A stretch of 64,000 bases of DNA from Thiomicrorhabdus sp963677355 (GTDB lineage: Bacteria; Pseudomonadota; Gammaproteobacteria; Thiomicrospirales; Thiomicrospiraceae): contig CAXXXQ010000001.1 of NCBI GenBank assembly GCA_963677355.2, positions 496,001 to 560,000 on the forward strand. The letters run 5' to 3'. The notes beneath the pieces were generated by a model that ran no database searches, had not been told where the DNA came from, and worked only from the letters and a program-made list of their open reading frames with translations. A program made the translations under genes and the position numbers. Below, piece by piece: positions 61,651 to 64,000 of the stretch (position 1 is its first letter; each line of letters begins with the position of its first letter).

Positions 61651-62076
61651 ATGCAAGAAGATGACAAAGCAGAATTGACCGGCACTGAATCGCCTACGGA
61701 CAGCTACTGGAAAGAAAAACTCACCCCTGAACAATACCAAGTTTGTCGTTGTGGCGGGACGGAACGCGCATTCAGCGGCGAATACTGGAATCACAAGGAA
61801 GCCGGGATTTATCACTGTGCCTGTTGCGACACGCCGCTTTTTGCATCCACGGAAAAGTACGACTCCGGTTCAGGCTGGCCGAGCTTTTGGCAACCGATCA
61901 ACAAAGAATCGATTATGGAACGTATCGACCACTCACACGGCATGACTCGCACCGAAGTGTTATGTGCTTCTTGCCACAGCCATTTGGGACACGTCTTCCC
62001 TGACGGACCGGAACCGACCGGACTACGTTTCTGTATTAATTCGGCCAGTTTAATCTTCAAAGCCAGCCGAATTTGA
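61651..62076 (+). CDS. msrB: Peptide methionine (R)-S-oxide reductase
   Basis: A 141-residue MsrB. The catalytic Cys128 lies in LRFCINSASL. The zinc site is Cys56 and Cys59 (HCACCDTPLF) with Cys105 and Cys108 (LCASCHSHLGHVFPDG). SGSGWPSFW and the FSGEYW block are typical. AGGAG precedes the start. It is divergent from mnmC. Confidence 0.96.
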   Translation: MQEDDKAELTGTESPTDSYWKEKLTPEQYQVCRCGGTERAFSGEYWNHKEAGIYHCACCDTPLFASTEKYDSGSGWPSFWQPINKESIMERIDHSHGMTRTEVLCASCHSHLGHVFPDGPEPTGLRFCINSASLIFKASRI

Positions 62077-62104
62077 CCACTTAGCATAAATAACTCATCA
62101 AACC

Positions 62105-64000
62105 ATGTCTGAACTTTTATCTCTTCGCCAACAACTCTCACTCAACCAACATCGTCAACTCGTCATTTTGAGCGGTTCGAAGAGCTGGCAGCAAAGCAAA
62201 ATTCAAAACATTTTCTCTTCCAAAGAGACCGTCTTCTGGATTACCGGCAAAACGTCCGAAGAGCAAAGTGACTCACTGATGCCGCTGGAATTCAAGTTCT
62301 CCGGTTTTGAAGCTATTGAGTCCAAACGTCTGAGCTACCACCTTGGCGAAGAAATCGACGGCGCCGTCTTCAATGTCGAAGAAGGCATCAGTGCCGATTC
62401 ACTCGGTATCGTTTCCGGAATGATCAGAGCCGGCGGTTTGATGATCGTATTAACGCCGGCAGAAGACGACTGGAAAAACCTGAATAACTTGGAAGACAGT
62501 CGTTTTTTGAATACACCATTGACTCTGCACCAATCCACTAAATTGTTTACCCAACACCTGATCAATTGTTGGCAATCCGACCATGTTGTTTGGTTAAAAG
62601 AAGGGGAGGAAGAATTCAGCCGCCAAATCAAACTGCAAACCAAGGCAAAACCCAATCAAACCCGCCTCCCGACTGATGACCAAACCGCAGCGGTCGATAA
62701 AGTCTTGTCCGTGGCGTTCGGTCATCGCAAGCGGCCTTTGGTTATCAGTGCAGATCGCGGACGCGGCAAAACCGCTGCTCTGGGCTTGGCGGCCATCCAG
62801 TGTTTGACTAACGGCAAGCAACACATCGCGATTACCGCAAGCCGCCCTGATCAAATTAAAACGGCCTTTGAATTAGCCCTCCACACCGTCAGCGAACTCG
62901 ACAAAAATTCCGAGACCGAAGTAGAAATTATTACCCACAAGCCAACCTTGTTGGAATTCCATTATCAGGATGAGTTGAAAACCTTCGAATACCTTGCGCC
63001 TGACCAGCTTATTCTGACTCCGACTTCGGCCGACGTCTTAATGGTGGATGAAGCGGCGCACCTGCCGACTCCGCTGCTCATCGAATTATTGAAACGCCAT
63101 CACAGAATGGTGTTTTCGACCACGCAACATGGCTATGAGGGCTCGGGAAGAGGTTTCGAATTGCGCTTTAAAAAGCACCTCAACCACTTCACCCCGGACT
63201 GGAAAAGCTGCCATTTGCAGACACCGATTAGATGGGCAGAGAACGATCCTTTAGAACAGATCATATTTGACACCCTGCTGTTGAATGCCAATATTCCGGA
63301 ATTGGATCAAGCCACGATTGACAACTGCGACTGCGATCAAGTCAGTTACCAATCCATCAGCAGCCGGGAATTGATCGACCAACCGGAACGCATGCAAACT
63401 CTGTTCGGCTTATTAGTTCAAGCCCATTACCAGACTAGCCCAAACGATCTACAGCAACTTCTAAACGCTCCGAATTTAAATATTATTACCGCCGAGTATC
63501 GCTTGAAAAACCAGCAAACCTTGACTGTAGGTGCCGTTTTATGTGTGCAGGAAGGTAAGGTGAATCCAACACAAAATCGTGCTCACGGCCACTTGGTGCC
63601 GCAACTGCTTACTAGACACTATGCCCAGCCTGACTTCTTGATGCTCTCCACCTTGAGAGTGATGCGCATAGCGGTTCACCCGGGCGTGCAGAGGTTTGGA
63701 ATCGGCCAAAAATTGATTCAACAGGTTGAAACGCTCGGGCTTCAGCAGCGGGTCGACTATATCAGCAGCAGCTTCGGAGCGAGTGATGAATTACTGCCAT
63801 TCTGGTTCAAATTGAATTTCTGGCCGTTACATGTCGGAGTCAAAAGGGATAAGGCCAGCGGCTCGCACAATCTGGTTGTCGCCAAGCCGATGAGCGCGAT
63901 GTCTCGTCAGGCCTTGTCTTTGATTCAGACCCACTTCCAAAACCAGTTCCCGCATCTTCTGCTAGAAGCTCTGCCGCATTTACCGGCCAGTCAGATATTG
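62105..64000 (+). CDS. tmcA: tRNA(Met) cytidine acetyltransferase TmcA, 5' part (runs off the window)
   Basis: The frame is open from ATG 62105 to the window end (632 codons), so the gene is incomplete. The order matches TmcA: an N-terminal domain (SELLSLRQQLSLNQHRQLVILSG), a Walker A helicase-type ATP site near residue 218 (SADRGRGKTAALG), a DEAA-type Walker B (MVDEAAHLPTPLL), and a GNAT acetyltransferase segment near 520-550 (RVMRIAVHPGVQRFGIGQKL). It makes N4-acetylcytidine at the elongator-tRNA(Met) wobble base. It starts 28 bp after msrB. Confidence 0.94.
   Translation, partial: MSELLSLRQQLSLNQHRQLVILSGSKSWQQSKIQNIFSSKETVFWITGKTSEEQSDSLMPLEFKFSGFEAIESKRLSYHLGEEIDGAVFNVEEGISADSLGIVSGMIRAGGLMIVLTPAEDDWKNLNNLEDSRFLNTPLTLHQSTKLFTQHLINCWQSDHVVWLKEGEEEFSRQIKLQTKAKPNQTRLPTDDQTAAVDKVLSVAFGHRKRPLVISADRGRGKTAALGLAAIQCLTNGKQHIAITASRPDQIKTAFELALHTVSELDKNSETEVEIITHKPTLLEFHYQDELKTFEYLAPDQLILTPTSADVLMVDEAAHLPTPLLIELLKRHHRMVFSTTQHGYEGSGRGFELRFKKHLNHFTPDWKSCHLQTPIRWAENDPLEQIIFDTLLLNANIPELDQATIDNCDCDQVSYQSISSRELIDQPERMQTLFGLLVQAHYQTSPNDLQQLLNAPNLNIITAEYRLKNQQTLTVGAVLCVQEGKVNPTQNRAHGHLVPQLLTRHYAQPDFLMLSTLRVMRIAVHPGVQRFGIGQKLIQQVETLGLQQRVDYISSSFGASDELLPFWFKLNFWPLHVGVKRDKASGSHNLVVAKPMSAMSRQALSLIQTHFQNQFPHLLLEALPHLPASQIL

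Noticed and set aside
1..64000. tRNA, rRNA, CRISPR, IS elements, prophage or integrons
   Set aside because: None was recognised: no cloverleaf, no repeat-spacer array, no transposase or integrase.

Overview
The window reads as an ordinary bacterial chromosome segment, about 45-48% GC by eye, from a sulfur-oxidising gammaproteobacterium. The closest style I recognise is the Thiomicrospira / Hydrogenovibrio / Thiomicrorhabdus group. Grounds for this: soxCD (sulfane dehydrogenase) beside a molybdenum-cofactor operon, gammaproteobacterial biotin genes in the order bioB-bioF-bioH-bioC, a hybrid peroxiredoxin-glutaredoxin, MnmC, TmcA, and several c-di-GMP proteins. The genus is inference. No tRNA, rRNA, CRISPR array, insertion sequence or prophage was seen. 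The first and last genes run off the window.

Layout. 1-4.5 kb: end of a YyaL-type protein, zinc metallopeptidase, diguanylate cyclase, cation efflux protein, comF. 4.6-11.6 kb: biotin operon bioB-bioF-[DUF748 giant]-bioH-bioC. 11.7-22.9 kb: the most unusual region. It holds cyanase (cynS), a divergent operon of OsmC-like protein, acyl-CoA-dehydrogenase-like flavoprotein, rubredoxin-reductase fusion and DUF302 protein, then a GAF-AAA+-Fis sigma54 activator, a Rof-like small protein, an NrtA/CynA-type ABC importer and an outer-membrane porin. 23-30.8 kb: lipoproteins, a DUF3365 haem protein, priA, a TRAP permease pair. 30.9-37 kb: c-di-GMP enzymes around a DEAD-box helicase. 37-44 kb: moaC, moeA, moaE, moaD, moaA and soxCD, all leftward. 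44.3-51.4 kb: hemB, aroE, gamma-carbonic anhydrase-like gene, two PilZ genes, glutathione reductase, peroxiredoxin-glutaredoxin. 51.6-56.3 kb: TolC-MacA-MacB-type exporter. 56.3-64 kb: flavoprotein, CinA-like protein, two unknowns, mnmC, msrB and the start of tmcA.

The candidate undescribed system is 11.75-22.9 kb. Three transcription starts (cynS, the OsmC-flavoprotein operon, the ABC importer) each have a -24/-12 (GG-N10-GC type) sigma54 promoter. Roughly 100-160 bp upstream of each lies a TGTTTACA-containing operator of the form TGT-N12-ACA. The sigma54 activator gene lies between these units. I infer one regulon for import and oxidative breakdown of a small nitrogenous compound, perhaps cyanide-, nitrile- or thiocyanate-like, giving cyanate that CynS turns into ammonia and CO2. 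The substrate is a guess; the promoters and operators are visible in the sequence.

A second non-coding signal is a family of intergenic hairpin repeats (about 37.4, 41.5 and 45.9 kb, with a weaker relative at 38.1 kb). Their ends are shared (CAAGGC ... AACGYAGAA) but their self-complementary interiors differ.
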